Positions 28,552-37,586 of a stretch of 64,000 bases of DNA are shown one piece after another. Origin of the DNA: Mycolicibacter engbaekii (GTDB lineage: Bacteria > Actinomycetota > Actinomycetes > Mycobacteriales > Mycobacteriaceae); assembly GCF_002101585.1 (NCBI RefSeq), contig NZ_LQOT01000024.1, positions 1-64,000 of the forward strand, read 5' to 3'. Position 1 is the first letter of the stretch; each line of letters begins with the position of its first letter. The position numbers and the translations under genes were made by a program. The notes beneath the pieces are model-generated. The model searched no databases, was not told the DNA's origin, and was given only the letters and a program-made list of their open reading frames with translations.

Positions 28552-29421
28552 TCAGCGGGCGAACATCAGCGCCCGCTTCACCTCCTGGATCGCCTTGGTG
28601 ATCTCGATGCCGCGCGGGCAGGCATCCGTGCAGTTGAACGTGGTGCGGCAGCGCCACACCCCGTCGACCTCGTTGAGGATGTCCAGGCGTTCGGCGGCGG
28701 CCTCGTCGCGGCTGTCGAAGATGAACCGGTGGGCGTTGACGATCGCGGCCGGCCCGAAGTAGGCGCCCTCGCTCCAGTACACCGGGCAGCTCGTGGTGCA
28801 GATGGCGCACAGGATGCACTTGGTGGTGTCGTCGTAGCGCGCACGGTCGGTCTGGCTCTGGATGTGCTCGCGGGTGGGCTGGTTGCCGGAGGTGATCAGG
28901 TACGGCTTGACCGCCTTGTAGGCATCCATGAACGGTTCCATGTTGACCACGAGGTCTTTTTCCACCGGAAGCCCGCGCAGCGGCTCGATGGTCAGCGTCA
29001 GTTCCTTGCCCGGCTTCTTGGGCAGGATGTCGCGCATCAGCAGTTTGCAGGCCAGCTTGTTGTTGCCGTTGACCCGCACGCCGTCGGAGCCGCACACGCC
29101 GTGGGCGCAGGACCGCCGGAAGGTCAGCGACCCGTCCAGGTAGCTCTTGACGTAGATCAGCAGGTTGAGCAACCGGTCGGTGGGCAGCGCCGGAACCCGG
29201 AAGCTCTGCCAGCCGCCGGTGGCGGCGTAGGCATCCGGGTCCTCCGGGTTGTAGCGGGCGATCTTGAGGGTGACCATCTGCGCGCCCTCGGGGATCGGGG
29301 GCAGCGGCGGGTCTCCGGCGGGGGCGGTGTCGACCAGCGCCGCCGGTTTGGTGCTCGACGGCTCCGGCGAACAGCATCCGCCCTGCGACGAGCAGCAACC
29401 GGAGTCAGCTGAGGAGGACAT
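28552..29421 (-). CDS. sdhB: Succinate dehydrogenase iron-sulfur subunit
   Basis: A 289-residue SdhB, carrying electrons from FAD to quinone through three Fe-S clusters. The [2Fe-2S] ligands are in RRSCAHGVCGSDGVRVNG and the following NKLACK, and the [4Fe-4S] and [3Fe-4S] ligands in CILCAICTTSCPVYW and CTDACPRGIEI. It is the last gene of sdhCDAB and its ATG shares one base with the sdhA stop (TGATG). The N-terminus carries about 25 extra residues compared with the M. tuberculosis protein, with two Cys pairs (Cys9-Cys10, Cys16-Cys17). A later Met (residue 49) would remove conserved PPLPPIPEGA, so the ATG at 29421 is kept. Confidence 0.96.
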   Translation of the reverse strand: MSSSADSGCCSSQGGCCSPEPSSTKPAALVDTAPAGDPPLPPIPEGAQMVTLKIARYNPEDPDAYAATGGWQSFRVPALPTDRLLNLLIYVKSYLDGSLTFRRSCAHGVCGSDGVRVNGNNKLACKLLMRDILPKKPGKELTLTIEPLRGLPVEKDLVVNMEPFMDAYKAVKPYLITSGNQPTREHIQSQTDRARYDDTTKCILCAICTTSCPVYWSEGAYFGPAAIVNAHRFIFDSRDEAAAERLDILNEVDGVWRCRTTFNCTDACPRGIEITKAIQEVKRALMFAR

Positions 29422-31175
29422 CAGTACTTCCGTTCCTTCGGTTCGTAGCGGGTCTGCACCACCGGCTTGTAGTCCAGCCGGATGTCGGCGATCAGGTCGG
29501 AGCCTTCCTTGTAGGCCATGGTGTGGCGCATGTAGTTGACGTCGTCCCGGTTGGGGTAGTCCTCGCGGGCGTGTCCGCCGCGCGATTCCCGCCGGTTGAG
29601 CGCACCCACCACGGTGACCTCGGCCAGCTCCAGCAGGAAGCCGAGCTCGATCGCCTCGAGCAGGTCGGAGTTGAAGCGCTTGCCCTTGTCGTGCACCGTG
29701 ATCCGGGCGTAGCGCTCCTTGAGCGCGTGGATGTCGCTGAGCGCCTGCTTGAGAGTCTTCTCGGTGCGGAACACCGCGGCGTTGTTGTCCATCGACTGCT
29801 GCAACGCGCCGCGGATGTCGGCGACCCGCTCGTTGCCGTGGTCGGACAGGATGTCGGACACCCAGCTGACCACCGTTTCGGCGGGGTTCTCCGGCAGCTC
29901 GACGAAGTCGTGCGCATTGGCGTACTCGGCGGCGGCGATGCCCGCGCGACGCCCGAACACGTTGATGTCCAGCAGCGAGTTGGTGCCCAGGCGGTTGGCC
30001 CCGTGCACCGACACGCAGGCGCATTCGCCGGCGGCATACAGGCCCGGCACGGTGTTGGTGTTGTCCCGCAGCACCTGGCCGGTGACGGTGGTCGGGATCC
30101 CGCCCATCACGTAGTGGCAGGTCGGGTAGACCGGCACCAGCTCCTTGACCGGGTCCACGCCCAGATAGGTGCGGGCGAACTCGGTGATGTCGGGCAGCTT
30201 CTCCTCGAGCACGTCCTCGCCGAGGTGACGCACGTCGATGTAGACGTAGTCTTTGTTCGGGCCGGCGCCGCGGCCCTCGAGCACCTCGAGCACCATCGAG
30301 CGGGCCACGATGTCCCGCGGGGCCAGGTCGACGATCGTCGGGGCGTAGCGCTCCATGAACCGCTCACCGTCGGCGTTGAGCAGCCGGCCGCCCTCGCCGC
30401 GCACGGCTTCGGAGATCAGGATGCCCAGGCCGGCCAGGCCGGTCGGGTGGAACTGGTGGAACTCCATGTCCTCCAGCGGCAGTCCCTTGCGGAACACGAT
30501 GCCCAGGCCGTCGCCGGTCAGGGTGTGGGCGTTGGAGGTGGTCTTGTACATCCGGCCGGAGCCGCCGGTGGCGAACACGATGGCCTTGGCGTGGAAGACG
30601 TGGATGTCGCCGGTGGCCAGCTCGTAGGCGACGATGCCGGTCGCCACCGGCCCCGACGGGGTCTCGGTGAGGACCAGGTCCAGCGCGTAGAACTCGTTGA
30701 AGAACTCCACGCCGTGCTTGACGCAGTTTTGGTACAGGGTCTGCAGGATCATGTGACCGGTCCGGTCGGCGGCGTAGCACGCGCGACGAACCGGGGCCTT
30801 GCCGTGATCACGGGTGTGCCCGCCGAACCGGCGCTGGTCGATGCGGCCCTCGGGGGTCCGGGAGAACGGCATGCCCATGTTCTCCAGGTCCAGCACCGCG
30901 TCGATGGCCTCCTTGGCCATGATCTCCACCGCGTCCTGGTCGGCCAGGTAGTCACCGCCCTTGACGGTGTCGAAGGCGTGCCACTCCCAGTTGTCGTCCT
31001 CGACATTGGCCAGCGCCGCGCACATGCCGCCCTGCGCCGCACCGGTATGGCTGCGCGTGGGGTAGAGCTTGGTCAGCACCGCGGTGCGGGCCCGCGGGGC
31101 CGCCTCGACGGCCGCGCGCATCCCGGCGCCGCCGGCACCGACGATCACCACGTCGTAACGATGTTCTTGAATCAC
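29421..31175 (-). CDS. sdhA: Succinate dehydrogenase flavoprotein subunit
   Basis: A 584-residue SdhA that oxidises succinate to fumarate in the TCA cycle at the inner membrane. The N-terminal FAD fold VVIVGAGGAGMRAA (about 9-22) is followed by SHTGAAQGG with His43, the covalent FAD attachment site. Further family motifs are HQFHPTGLAGLGILISEAVRGEGG, ATGGSGRMYKTTSNA, and HGANRLGTNSLLDINVFG. The length is typical. It is preceded by sdhD (33 bp) and followed by sdhB with a one-base overlap. Confidence 0.97.
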   Translation of the reverse strand: MIQEHRYDVVIVGAGGAGMRAAVEAAPRARTAVLTKLYPTRSHTGAAQGGMCAALANVEDDNWEWHAFDTVKGGDYLADQDAVEIMAKEAIDAVLDLENMGMPFSRTPEGRIDQRRFGGHTRDHGKAPVRRACYAADRTGHMILQTLYQNCVKHGVEFFNEFYALDLVLTETPSGPVATGIVAYELATGDIHVFHAKAIVFATGGSGRMYKTTSNAHTLTGDGLGIVFRKGLPLEDMEFHQFHPTGLAGLGILISEAVRGEGGRLLNADGERFMERYAPTIVDLAPRDIVARSMVLEVLEGRGAGPNKDYVYIDVRHLGEDVLEEKLPDITEFARTYLGVDPVKELVPVYPTCHYVMGGIPTTVTGQVLRDNTNTVPGLYAAGECACVSVHGANRLGTNSLLDINVFGRRAGIAAAEYANAHDFVELPENPAETVVSWVSDILSDHGNERVADIRGALQQSMDNNAAVFRTEKTLKQALSDIHALKERYARITVHDKGKRFNSDLLEAIELGFLLELAEVTVVGALNRRESRGGHAREDYPNRDDVNYMRHTMAYKEGSDLIADIRLDYKPVVQTRYEPKERKY

Positions 31176-31208
31176 CGCGATATCACCCGTTCGCTACCGA
31201 ATCTGCCG

Positions 31209-31676
31209 TCAAGAAATGTTCGCGTCGAAGGTCAGCAGCACGTAGCTGCCCAGTGCCAGCGTGAAGACGATCGACACGACCAGCAGCGTCATCAGCCAGA
31301 ACCGGCTGCGGGAGCTGCGGGTGTAGTCGCCGATGATCGTGCGCAGGCCGTTGCCGCCGTGCAGTTCGGCCAGCCACAACAGGCTCAGGTCCCAGATCTG
31401 CCAGAACGGCGAGCGCCAGCGCTCGGCAACGTAGTTGAAGTCGATGCGGTACACGCCGTTGTCCCACATCAGCATGATGAACAGATGCCCGAGCACCAGG
31501 AAGATCAAGACGGCGCCGGAGAACCGCATGAACAGCCAGGTGTACTTCTCGAAGTTGGGCATCCCGCTGTGCCGGCGGGGCGCGCGCGGGTCGCCGAGGC
31601 TGGCCGGGCGGTCGCGGTCGGGGCCCAGAACCGGGGCTATCGGGCCCCTGCTGCGCGGCAGGTCAGTCGTGCTCAT
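31209..31676 (-). CDS. sdhD: Succinate dehydrogenase membrane anchor subunit SdhD
   Basis: A 155-residue hydrophobic anchor protein with three helices at about 46-70 (YTWLFMRFSGAVLIFLVLGHLF), 85-110 and 128-150. His near residue 64 in LVLGHLF is the expected haem ligand region. An N-terminal Arg/Pro-rich tail of about 40 residues precedes the first helix. The ATG at 31676 overlaps the sdhC stop (ATGA). It binds quinone and haem together with SdhC and holds SdhAB on the membrane. Confidence 0.93.
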   Translation of the reverse strand: MSTTDLPRSRGPIAPVLGPDRDRPASLGDPRAPRRHSGMPNFEKYTWLFMRFSGAVLIFLVLGHLFIMLMWDNGVYRIDFNYVAERWRSPFWQIWDLSLLWLAELHGGNGLRTIIGDYTRSSRSRFWLMTLLVVSIVFTLALGSYVLLTFDANIS

Positions 31677-32104
31677 AGGAATCGCTCCGCCATGTGCATG
31701 CCGATGCGGACAACCACCGGAACCATCACCACCAGCCAGATGACGCCTACCGCCACCAGCATCTGGCGGTGCCAGCGGGTGCCCTGCCACCAGAAGTCGA
31801 TCAGGATCAGCCGGATCCCGTTGAGGCCGTGAAACAGCACCGCGGCAACCAGTCCCAGCTCCATCAGGCCGACGAGCGGGGTCTTGTAGGTCGCGATGAC
31901 CTCGCTGTAGGCCTGCGGGCTCACCCGCACCAGCGCCGTGTCGAGGACATGGACGAACAGGAAGAAGAAAATGGTCGCACCGGTGATCCGGTGCAGCGCG
32001 AACGCCCACATACCGGGGTCGCCCTTGTACAGACTCTGCCGGCGGTGCCGCGTCACACCCGTCCGCGTTCCCGGCGTCGCCGCATCGGCGGATGTCGCCG
32101 TCAT
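31673..32104 (-). CDS. sdhC: Succinate dehydrogenase cytochrome b556 subunit SdhC
   Basis: A 143-residue membrane subunit. It has RRQSLYKGDPGMWAFALHRITGATIFFFLFVHVLD, in which HRITG and the following FVH are SdhC signatures (quinone site and haem ligand), and three helices at about 36-57, 75-98 and 115-137. The ATG at 32104 has GGAGG five bases upstream. First gene of sdhCDAB. The 242-bp region to cdd holds both divergent promoters. Confidence 0.94.
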   Translation of the reverse strand: MTATSADAATPGTRTGVTRHRRQSLYKGDPGMWAFALHRITGATIFFFLFVHVLDTALVRVSPQAYSEVIATYKTPLVGLMELGLVAAVLFHGLNGIRLILIDFWWQGTRWHRQMLVAVGVIWLVVMVPVVVRIGMHMAERFL

Positions 32105-32346
32105 CAGCGCCTCCAAATTTTTCTGCGGCGGGCCCGCTGCGCCCGGCTTCGCCGGCGTGCGGTCGCTCCACCACGCTATCGCTTCAACAAACCTCGGGTT
32201 GGACTCTAAACCCATCCACAGGCCCGAAACGACCACGCGAAAGTTACTGACGGGTAGTAAGAGGCTGAGGCTACGCTGATTTTGCCTCGTTGCCGCCGGG
32301 CCAAGGCGGTGATGCGGCGCGCTCAGACCGACAGGAGAGCTGGTGA

Positions 32347-32739
32347 ATGTCCCAAGGAATTGACTGGGATGTGTTGCGGCGCAGTGCAATAGAGGTTTCG
32401 GCGCGCGCCTATGCGCCGTACTCGGGCCTGCGGGTGGGTGCCGCCGGTCTGGCCGGCGACGGCCGAGTGGTCAGCGGCTGCAATGTGGAAAATGTCTCAT
32501 ATGGGCTGGGTCTCTGTGCGGAGTGCGCGGTGGTCTGCGGCCTCGTCAGCGGCGGCGGCGGGCACCTGGTGGCGCTGTCGTGTTGCGATGCCGACGGGAA
32601 CCTGCTGATGCCGTGCGGCCGGTGCCGTCAGGTGCTGCTTGAACACGGTGGACCCGAGTTGCTCGTCGACCACCCGGCGGGGGCCCGAGCGCTGGCCGAA
32701 CTGCTGCCGGACGCCTTCGGACCCGATGCACTGCCATGA
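32347..32739 (+). CDS. cdd: Cytidine deaminase
   Basis: A 130-residue tetrameric-type cytidine deaminase that converts cytidine or deoxycytidine to uridine or deoxyuridine. The zinc/proton site is CAECAVVCG (about 57-65) with the catalytic Glu, and PCGRCRQVL (about 88-96) supplies two further Cys ligands. The substrate loop CNVENVSYGL is at 45-54. The ATG at 32347 has GGAGAGCTGGTGA before it. A TACGCT -10-like element lies at 32272-32277. It overlaps deoA by four bases, and cdd-deoA-add matches Rv3315c-Rv3313c. Confidence 0.95.
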   Translation: MSQGIDWDVLRRSAIEVSARAYAPYSGLRVGAAGLAGDGRVVSGCNVENVSYGLGLCAECAVVCGLVSGGGGHLVALSCCDADGNLLMPCGRCRQVLLEHGGPELLVDHPAGARALAELLPDAFGPDALP

Positions 32740-34022
32740 GCCTCGCCGCGCCCTTCGACGCCCCGACGCTGATCGCCTGCAAGCGTGACGGCCATCGGCT
32801 GCCCGACGCCGGGATCGACTGGCTGATCTCCGGCTACACCTCCGGGGTGGTCGCCGAAGAGCAGATGTCGGCGTTGCTGATGGCGATCTATCTGCGCGGG
32901 ATGGACGAGCACGAGAACGCCCGGTGGACCCAGGCGGTGCTGGCCTCAGGCGAGCGACTGGACTTCTCCGCCGTCCCGCGTCCCACCGTCGGCAAGCATT
33001 CGACCGGCGGGGTCGGCGACAAGATCACCCTGCCGCTGATCGCCGCCGTCGCCGCCTGCGGTGCGGCCGTGCCGAGCGCCTCGGGCCGTGGGCTCGGTCA
33101 CACCGGCGGAACCCTGGACAAGATGGAGTCCATCTCCGGCTTCAGCGCGGCGCTGTCGGGCACCCGGGTTCGCGACCAACTGTCCGAGATCGGCGCGGCG
33201 ATCTTCTCCGCCGGTCAGCTGGCCCCCGCCGACGTCAAGCTCTACGCGCTGCGCGACATCACCGGCACCGTCGAATCACTGCCGCTGGTCGCCGCGTCGG
33301 TGATGAGCAAGAAGCTCGCCGAGGGGACCGACGCGCTGGTGCTCGACGTCAAAGTCGGCTCGGGGGCGTTCATGAAGGAACTCGACGACGCGCGGGAGCT
33401 GGCTCGGCGGATGGTGGCGCTGGGCACCGCGCACGGCGTCGCCACCCGAGCTCTGATCACCGACATGGGCGTGCCGCTGGGGTGCACGGTCGGCAACGCG
33501 ATCGAGGTGGCCGAGGCCCTGGAGGTGCTGGCCGGCGGCGGCCCGCCCGACGTGGTGGCGCTGACGGTGCGGTTGGCCCACGAGATGCTGGCGCTGGCCG
33601 GTATCGATGACGCCGACCCCGCTCAGGCACTGCGCGACGGGACCGCGATGGACCGATTCACCGCGATGGTGACGGCTCAGGGCGGGGATCTGAGCCAGCC
33701 GCTGCCGCTGGGGTCGTGCACCGAGACCGTGACCGCCGACCGGGGCGGATTCATGGGCGATATCGATGCCATGGCGGTGGCCCAGGCGGCCTGGCGTCTG
33801 GGTGCGGGCCGGTCCAGGCCGGGGGAGCGGGTGCAGCACGGGGCGGGGGTTCGCATCCACCGCCGGCCGGGCGAGCCGGTGGCGGCCGGCCAGACGCTCT
33901 TCACCCTCTATACCGACACTGCCGAGCGGACCGGTGCCGCGCTGGCCGCGCTCGACGGCGGATTCGCCATCGGCGACACACCGCCGCTCCCGCGCCCGCT
34001 GATCCTCGAGACCAGCCCATGA
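32736..34022 (+). CDS. deoA: Thymidine phosphorylase
   Basis: A 428-residue pyrimidine nucleoside phosphorylase that cleaves thymidine or deoxyuridine with phosphate. The family signature is [18 protein letters not shown] (about 110-127), with [13 protein letters not shown] (phosphate loop) before it and [26 protein letters not shown] (about 190-215) after it. The C-terminal barrel-sandwich part is present, so the gene is complete. The ATG overlaps the cdd stop (ATGA). The product of Cdd is a substrate here, so the operon order follows the pathway. Confidence 0.96.
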   Translation: MSLAAPFDAPTLIACKRDGHRLPDAGIDWLISGYTSGVVAEEQMSALLMAIYLRGMDEHENARWTQAVLASGERLDFSAVPRPTVGKHSTGGVGDKITLPLIAAVAACGAAVPSASGRGLGHTGGTLDKMESISGFSAALSGTRVRDQLSEIGAAIFSAGQLAPADVKLYALRDITGTVESLPLVAASVMSKKLAEGTDALVLDVKVGSGAFMKELDDARELARRMVALGTAHGVATRALITDMGVPLGCTVGNAIEVAEALEVLAGGGPPDVVALTVRLAHEMLALAGIDDADPAQALRDGTAMDRFTAMVTAQGGDLSQPLPLGSCTETVTADRGGFMGDIDAMAVAQAAWRLGAGRSRPGERVQHGAGVRIHRRPGEPVAAGQTLFTLYTDTAERTGAALAALDGGFAIGDTPPLPRPLILETSP

Positions 34023-34029
34023 TGAAGCC

Positions 34030-35118
34030 ATGAGCACACCGGTGAGCCTGGAGACCATCCGGGCAGTTCCCAAGGCGCTACTGCACGACCATCTGGACGG
34101 CGGGTTGCGGCCCGCCACCGTCGTCGACATCGCCGGGCAGGTCGGCTACGACGACCTGCCCGCGACCGACCCCGACGAGTTGGCGACCTGGTTCCGGACC
34201 CGCTCGCACAGCGGCTCGCTGGAGCGCTATCTGGAGCCGTTCAGCCACACGGTCGCTGTGATGCAGACCCCCGAGGCGCTGCATCGCGTGGCCGCCGAGT
34301 GTGTGGCGGATCTGGCCGCCGACGCCGTCGTCTACGCCGAGGTGCGCTTCGCCCCGGAGTTGCACATCGAGGGGGGACTGTCCTTCGACGAGGTGACCGA
34401 TGCGGTACTGGCCGGTTTCGCCGACGGCGAGCGCGAGGCCGCGGCGGCCGGCCGGCCGATCACGGTGCGCTGTCTGGTCACCGCGATGCGCCACGCCGCA
34501 CTGTCGCGGGAGATCGCCGAGCTGGCCATCCGGTTCCGCGACAAAGGGGTGGTCGGATTCGACATCGCCGGGGCCGAGGCCGGCTATCCGCCCAGCCGGC
34601 ACCTGGACGCATTCGAGTACATGCGTGATCACAACGCCCGCTTCACCATTCACGCCGGTGAGGCGTTCGGGCTGCCCTCCATCCACGAGGCGATCGCGTT
34701 CTGCGGCGCCGACCGGCTGGGCCATGGGGTGCGGATCACCGACGACATCACCGTCGGCCCCGACGGCAGCCTGCACCTGGGCCGGCTGGCGGCGATCCTG
34801 CGGGACAAGCGGATTCCGCTCGAGTTGTGCCCGAGTTCCAACGTGCAGACCGGAGCGGTCGACAGCATCGCCGAGCACCCGTTCGACCTGCTGGCCCGTG
34901 CCCGGCTACGGGTCACGGTCAACACCGACAACCGGCTGATGAGCGATACCACCATGAGCAAGGAGATGCTGGTGCTGGCCGACACGTTCGGCTATGGCTG
35001 GGCTGATCTGCAGCGGTTCACCGTCAACGCGATGAAGTCGGCGTTCATCCCGTTCGATCAGCGGGTGCAGATCATCGAAGAGGTGATCAAACCGCGATAC
35101 GCCGCCCTGATCGGCTGA
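34030..35118 (+). CDS. add: Adenosine deaminase
   Basis: A 362-residue zinc enzyme converting adenosine or deoxyadenosine to inosine. Metal and catalytic motifs: [14 protein letters not shown] (His-x-His near residues 18-20), [17 protein letters not shown] (His and catalytic Glu), [21 protein letters not shown], and [11 protein letters not shown] with the zinc-binding Asp. It begins eight bases after deoA and ends at a strong bidirectional hairpin. Completes the salvage operon. Confidence 0.97.
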   Translation: MSTPVSLETIRAVPKALLHDHLDGGLRPATVVDIAGQVGYDDLPATDPDELATWFRTRSHSGSLERYLEPFSHTVAVMQTPEALHRVAAECVADLAADAVVYAEVRFAPELHIEGGLSFDEVTDAVLAGFADGEREAAAAGRPITVRCLVTAMRHAALSREIAELAIRFRDKGVVGFDIAGAEAGYPPSRHLDAFEYMRDHNARFTIHAGEAFGLPSIHEAIAFCGADRLGHGVRITDDITVGPDGSLHLGRLAAILRDKRIPLELCPSSNVQTGAVDSIAEHPFDLLARARLRVTVNTDNRLMSDTTMSKEMLVLADTFGYGWADLQRFTVNAMKSAFIPFDQRVQIIEEVIKPRYAALIG

Positions 35119-35127
35119 CGCGAACGC

Positions 35128-35166
35128 CGAAGGCCGGGCAATCGCGACGCGATCACCCGGCCTTCG
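35128..35166. terminator. Bidirectional hairpin terminator between add and the LGFP lipoprotein gene
   Basis: CGAAGGCCGGG at 35128-35138 pairs perfectly with CCCGGCCTTCG at 35156-35166. The 17-base loop contains a second palindrome (ATCGCG-A-CGCGAT), so an almost continuous stem is possible. It lies between convergent genes. Confidence 0.8.
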
Positions 35167-35175
35167 ATCAGCGGA

Positions 35176-35742
35176 TCAGTGCTCGGTGACGGTGGCCTCG
35201 GGGTCGCCTTCCTTCCAGGTGACGATGCCGTGCTCGAAGGTGGTCTGCTTGGACCCGTCCGCGGTGGTGGTCTCATCGCTGGTCGGGTAGCCGAGCTTGC
35301 CCTGCGAGCCGCCCAACTCGTTCCACTTGTCGCGGATCTTGCCCCACACCACATAGGCGCGGGTGGTGTGAACGATCACTCCGCCGTCGAACTGCTGGTA
35401 GACGCCGCCGTCCGGGTTCTTCTGCTCGGCGCCGGTGGGCGCTCCCAGGGCCTCCTTGGCGGCCGCGTCCAGGGAGTCCCACTTGGCCAGGATCGGCCCG
35501 CCGACGGTGTACTCCTTGCCGTCGGCACCGGTGATGACCGTGGTGCTGGGAGCGGCGCTCTCCTCTGCCGGCGTGCTGACCGCCGAGGAGATCACCGAGC
35601 TGGCCGAAGACGCTATCGAGCTGGCCGAGCTCAGGGCGTCGTTGGTCTTGTCCTTGGTTGTGCTGTTGCAACCCGTGCCGATCAGCGCGACCCCCAAAAC
35701 TGCTGCGGATACTGCTGCGGCCCGCTGTGTCGCCTTGCGCAT
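35176..35742 (-). CDS. LGFP-repeat putative lipoprotein
   Basis: A 188-residue exported protein. The signal sequence ends at IGTGC with Cys25. The residue three before Cys is Gly, so the lipobox is atypical. A Ser-rich linker of about 40 residues follows, then two LGFP-type repeats: GPILAKWDSLDAAAKEALGAP (about 83-103) and KIRDKWNELGGSQGKLGYPTSDE (about 136-158), with FDGGVIVHT and FEHGIVTW as the matching strands. LGFP repeats are thought to anchor proteins to the actinobacterial wall. The ATG at 35742 has AAAGGA before it. A 6-bp-stem hairpin (35788-35807) lies in its 5' region. Confidence 0.85.
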   Translation of the reverse strand: MRKATQRAAAVSAAVLGVALIGTGCNSTTKDKTNDALSSASSIASSASSVISSAVSTPAEESAAPSTTVITGADGKEYTVGGPILAKWDSLDAAAKEALGAPTGAEQKNPDGGVYQQFDGGVIVHTTRAYVVWGKIRDKWNELGGSQGKLGYPTSDETTTADGSKQTTFEHGIVTWKEGDPEATVTEH

Positions 35743-35958
35743 GTGTAGTCCTTTCGAATTGGAAGGCCCCCGCTAACCGCACGGCGCGGCCCGTTAGTTA
35801 CCGGGCCAGATGTTAGTCGTGAATCTGACATCTCGGCAACGAAATGGAGCAAATAATTGCCGCAATTGCGGTGAATTTCCGCGGCACGTCGCATGGCGTC
35901 GCGCGCCGGCGTTCGGGCCGCCCACCTGGCGGGGCGGACGGCAGCGGGCGGCAAAGCG

Positions 35959-37239
35959 CTATTCGCGGCGCAGGCGCGACTGCACGAACGCCTCGAGCTG
36001 TTCCCATTCCTTCACGGCGGGTGCGTACGGGCGTTGCGGCTCGTTGACCGATTCGCGGTCGAGCACGTAGCTGACCATCCGGCCCAGCGGACGATCCGGT
36101 TTGAGGGTTTCGGCGACCACACCGTCCTCGGCGTAGGTGCCCACGTCCTGCAGAAACTCGACGGCCAAATCGAGTTGCTCGCGGTCCAGCGCGTCCGGCC
36201 CGTCGGTGATGTCGTCGGCGATCCCGGACAGGACGTAGACGTTGTCATCGGTGGTTTCGATCGACAACGAGCCGTCGTTGGCCGCGGTGCGGATGTCGTC
36301 GTAGGTGCTCAGATCCGACAGGTCGTGGTCGTGCTCGTCGGCCAGATAGCGGGCCAGGGCGCGCTCGGAACCGAAGACGCTGATCCGGCCGTTGCGGCCC
36401 AGGAAGACCGGCTGGTCCCCGAGGTAGCAGCGCAGGGTGAAGAACGTCCCGTTGTCGGTGATGACCCGAATGGGGTCGATACCGACCTTGGTCCAGAAGT
36501 CCGCGTCGCCACCGAGGACCACCCGGTCGCCGGCGGCCCGCTCGCCGCTGCCGGCGGCTGTTTCGCCGTCCTCGCCGTCCTCGCCGGTCTCGCCGGCCTG
36601 GGCCTCGGTCTCCTCGACGACTGGCTCCGGCTCGGCGGGTGCCTCGGCGGCCAGCTCCTCAGCTGCCCGCGACGCCGCGGCGGCGTCGACGTCGGGCGTC
36701 GCGATGATCTCTTCGACGGCGGCCAGAACATTGCCCCAGTTGCGGCCGATGACTTCGGCGATCAGTGCCCAGCGCTTGCGGCCCGCCCGGCCGGTGAAGT
36801 TGTCGACACCGCCGGCCAGCCAGCCCAGGTTCGGGTTGCCGTTGAAGAACTTTGTCACCGCCGGCAGGTCGCACACCGACCCGATCGCCGAGACGATCTC
36901 CAGCGCGCCGGCCAGTTCCTGAACGGACTGCTCAGTGGGCTTCTCGGTCAGCAGCTCCTCGACCGCGATCAGGTCGTACTGCTGGTCGGGGCCCGGGTCG
37001 AGTTTGTGGGCGTTGGCCCGGACAAGCTGCGGCCAGCTGGGGTGGTCGTAGAGGTCGTTGTTGGCGTTGATCCGGACGAACGCCACCAGGTCGGCCACCG
37101 TGGCGAAGCAGTACAGGTCTTCGCCCTTGCCCAGGAAGGCCTGCCACTCGTCCCCGGAGTCGCGCCAGCTCGGCGCCCACAGGGTGTAGCGGTCACCAGC
37201 GGTCACCGCCAGGCGGATCGGAACGAGGTCAGCTGCCAT
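35959..37239 (-). CDS. Conserved mycobacterial protein (Rv3311-like)
   Basis: A 426-residue cytoplasmic protein without signal or membrane helices, equivalent in length and place to Rv3311. Two similar halves are visible, each with a strand-rich part such as YTLWAPSWRDSGDEWQAFLGKGEDLYCFATVADLVAFVR (N-half, about 20-58) and FFTLRCYLGDQPVFLGRNGRISVFGSERALARYLAD (C-half, about 265-300), joined by an acidic Glu/Ala linker (about 180-220). This suggests an internal duplication. The function is unknown. The ATG at 37239 is the first that gives a family-like start. Confidence 0.85.
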   Translation of the reverse strand: MAADLVPIRLAVTAGDRYTLWAPSWRDSGDEWQAFLGKGEDLYCFATVADLVAFVRINANNDLYDHPSWPQLVRANAHKLDPGPDQQYDLIAVEELLTEKPTEQSVQELAGALEIVSAIGSVCDLPAVTKFFNGNPNLGWLAGGVDNFTGRAGRKRWALIAEVIGRNWGNVLAAVEEIIATPDVDAAAASRAAEELAAEAPAEPEPVVEETEAQAGETGEDGEDGETAAGSGERAAGDRVVLGGDADFWTKVGIDPIRVITDNGTFFTLRCYLGDQPVFLGRNGRISVFGSERALARYLADEHDHDLSDLSTYDDIRTAANDGSLSIETTDDNVYVLSGIADDITDGPDALDREQLDLAVEFLQDVGTYAEDGVVAETLKPDRPLGRMVSYVLDRESVNEPQRPYAPAVKEWEQLEAFVQSRLRRE

Positions 37240-37586
37240 GGCGCACAGAATAACGATGCACGGTCGGGCGCCTGGAGCCGGGATTAGCGGCCCGAGGGCC
37301 CGCCTCCCGGGGAAAACGCGCAATGCGGTGCCGCCGGGCGGCGCAGCGAACCGGGCAAGCGATCGAACGACCGCGTGACCCGCCGGCTCTCGGGCCGGAG
37401 CCCCGGTCGGCCGGCAGGCGCAGCCCGGCGCCACGCCAGCAAACAACCCCGTGACGTCGCCGATTAGTGCCGCTGTTTTTCGCGCCAGAGGGCTAAACTG
37501 AATTCCACCTAATAGATTAATGTGTTCATCGCTGGTGGAAACAAATGATCATCGGTGCATATTCAAAGCAATCAGGGAGGCCTGCG
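37240..37586. other. Intergenic region with divergent promoters
   Basis: 347 bases between the Rv3311-like gene and the first PE-PPE-domain hydrolase. The left two thirds are GC-rich and show no gene. The right end is A+T-rich, with a TAAACT -10-like hexamer at about 37493-37498 for the rightward gene and a further AATAGATTAATG stretch. No RNA gene or repeat was seen. Confidence 0.5.

Noticed and set aside
29523..31832. Long plus-strand frame of 769 codons opposite sdhA
   Set aside because: Antisense to a clear sdhA-sdhD. Low-complexity composition with no family features.
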